A DNA stretch of 64,000 nucleotides from NCBI RefSeq assembly GCF_002970915.1, contig NZ_CP027190.1, positions 2,232,001 through 2,296,000 of the forward strand, given 5' to 3'. Source of the DNA: Lactobacillus sp. CBA3605 (lineage in GTDB: Bacteria; Bacillota; Bacilli; Lactobacillales; Lactobacillaceae). Shown piece by piece: positions 62,976-64,000 of the stretch. The notes under the pieces were generated by a model, which searched no databases, was not told the DNA's origin, and worked only from the letters and a program-made list of their open reading frames with translations. The first letter of the stretch is position 1. Every line of letters starts with the position of its first letter. The translations under genes and the position numbers were made by a program.

Positions 62976-63012
62976 TGGTGTTGATGGAGAAATCCATCGA
63001 CACCATTTTTGT
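62976..63012 (+). terminator. Hairpin with T run at the left end of the insertion sequence
   Basis: TGGTGTTGATGG and CCATCGACACCA form a 12-pair stem (one G-T pair) around AGAAAT, followed by TTTTT. It would stop transcription entering the transposase gene from rnhA. Confidence 0.7.
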
Positions 63013-63087
63013 AAAAAAAAAGAGGCATACCACCTCTACGTGCTACAATCAAGTCGACGAAAACTAATTGAAAGCGAGAAGATTAAT

Positions 63088-64000
63088 ATGTCTCAAGACC
63101 AGTCTACAAGAATTCTTCTACAAATTAAAGACCAAAATATAACTAATTTTAAAATTCAAGATAATAGCCGGGATGCTTTACGGATTTACGCGGATCTTTC
63201 CTATTCAATTAGTGTTTGCCCACGTTGTGGGCAACACGAAATCGTTCGAAATGGTTTTAAAACGGTTAATATCAGAATTTCCAACATCAGCGAGCGAACG
63301 GCATTGTTAATTTTACGTAAGCAACGCTTTCTCTGTCGGGCTTGCGGTCATAGCCTACTTGCCCAAACCCCCGTAGTGGCCAAGCAACATCAGATTTCTC
63401 AACATGTTAAGCACCGTATTACTACAGCACTAACAGAAGACCGCACAATGGTCAATATTGCCGCAGAGTACAATGTATCAACTAATACTGTCAGTCGTCA
63501 ATTAGTTGCTTTGGGGAAACAAACTAGACCAGCCTATGATGGTCTACCAACTACTTTATGCATCGATGAATTCCGTTCTACCGGGAAACAAATGAGTTTC
63601 ATCGCTATTGATGCACAGAAACACGACCTCATTGCCATTCTTCCAGGACGTAGAACTAAAGAGATTAAGGCATTCTTCTTAAATCATTACTCCTTGAAAA
63701 ATCGCCAGCAAGTGACCCAGGTTGTGATGGATTTTAACGCAAACTATTACACCATTATGCACAGTATTTTCCCTAACGCCAAAGTTGTCGCCGACAACTT
63801 TCATTTAGTTCAAATGGTCTTACGATCCTTAAACCAGACTCGTGTTCAATTGATGAAAAGATTTGCCCCAGACACTCGTGAATACCGCGTGCTTAAGTAT
63901 TACTGGCGGCTCTATCTCAAAGATTATTCAAAACTTGAAAAAGATAAACCACAATGGTTTTCGCATTTAAAAGACCATCTAACTCAGGAACAACTAATCC
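63088..64000 (+). CDS. ISL3-family transposase (5' part, continues past window)
   Basis: From ATG 63088 at least 304 codons are open to the window end; family members are about 420-430 residues. Two zinc-knuckle-like pairs are visible (CPRCGQHE near residue 50 and CRACGH near 85), then a helix-turn-helix region (RTMVNIAAEYNVSTNTVSRQLVAL) and the start of the DDE domain: LCIDEFRS, VVMDFNANYYTIMHSIFPNAKVVADNFHLVQ. All match ISL3/IS1165-type transposases. The reading frame is intact as far as seen. Confidence 0.93.
   Translation, partial: MSQDQSTRILLQIKDQNITNFKIQDNSRDALRIYADLSYSISVCPRCGQHEIVRNGFKTVNIRISNISERTALLILRKQRFLCRACGHSLLAQTPVVAKQHQISQHVKHRITTALTEDRTMVNIAAEYNVSTNTVSRQLVALGKQTRPAYDGLPTTLCIDEFRSTGKQMSFIAIDAQKHDLIAILPGRRTKEIKAFFLNHYSLKNRQQVTQVVMDFNANYYTIMHSIFPNAKVVADNFHLVQMVLRSLNQTRVQLMKRFAPDTREYRVLKYYWRLYLKDYSKLEKDKPQWFSHLKDHLTQEQLI

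Larger units (their letters stand above)
62962..64000 (+). mobile_element. ISL3-family insertion sequence, left part (continues past window)
   Basis: The element starts with GGTTCTATGATATTTGGTG, an ISL3-type terminal repeat by my recollection of the family's GG(C/T)TCTT-like ends. A hairpin follows (TGGTGTTGATGG and CCATCGACACCA, 62976-63006) with TTTTT after it, then a transposase gene. The right end and target duplication lie outside the window. The preceding eight bases (62954-62961, GTTTTTAA) would be the left copy of the 8-bp duplication typical of the family. Confidence 0.85.

Overview
The window looks like chromosome from the Lactiplantibacillus plantarum group (Firmicutes, Lactobacillales). 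Genes carry strong AGGAGG-type ribosome sites and many GTG or TTG starts. The gene set is lactobacillar: NADP-glutamate dehydrogenase, a lactate-type glycerol facilitator, L-hydroxyisocaproate dehydrogenase, sortase-free surface proteins with MucBP/SH3 modules, and an oppABCDF operon. The order gdh, capsule genes, glf-led capsule genes, recX, prfC, opp resembles what I remember of L. plantarum. The species assignment is inference, since no database was searched.

0-10.9 kb: a truncated secreted protein, a SecB-like DUF1149-type protein, a structured RNA candidate with its own promoter and terminator, a decayed small gene, gdh, two tandem serine-hydrolase (beta-lactamase fold) genes, UDP-GlcNAc 2-epimerase, a GtrB-type polyprenyl glycosyltransferase, a YihY membrane protein and an aquaglyceroporin.

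10.9-24.0 kb: a strikingly AT-rich Wzx/Wzy-type exopolysaccharide cluster (A). It encodes a Wzz-like protein, a BY-kinase homologue lacking its P-loop, a serine-hydrolase homologue lacking every catalytic motif, a secreted beta-helix protein, an Alg14/Alg13-like transferase pair, a cytidylyltransferase with a TagF-like polymer transferase, further glycosyltransferases, a polymerase, an acetyltransferase, a pyruvyltransferase and a flippase. The predicted product is an anionic polymer that may carry glycerol-phosphate and pyruvate. A priming transferase is absent here.

24.3-38.4 kb: a second cluster (B) of ordinary host composition, led by glf and carrying galactofuranose-type transferases. 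It has its own Wzz-like protein, polymerase, acyltransferases and flippase, and the only visible priming sugar-phosphate transferase (37.7-38.35 kb), which may serve both clusters.

38.9-41.7 kb: DUF1827, then a poorly understood cassette. It holds a sigma-factor-like gene followed by two DUF1659-like genes and a DUF2922 gene on the minus strand, with a divergent possible ComK-like regulator. The two DUF1659-like genes are preceded by near-identical spacers with a bipartite conserved motif.

41.7-62.9 kb: mostly core and housekeeping genes: recX, an Ntdp-type DUF402 protein, XRE and Phd-like regulators, L-HicDH, an AI-2E-family transporter, tagD, prfC, a sugar uptake protein, a tiny membrane peptide, a MucBP/SH3 protein, LysR, TauE with DUF1634, oppABCDF, a TetR/NmrA pair with a readable operator, and RNase HI. 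From 62.96 kb an ISL3-family insertion sequence runs off the window, abutting the RNase HI terminator.
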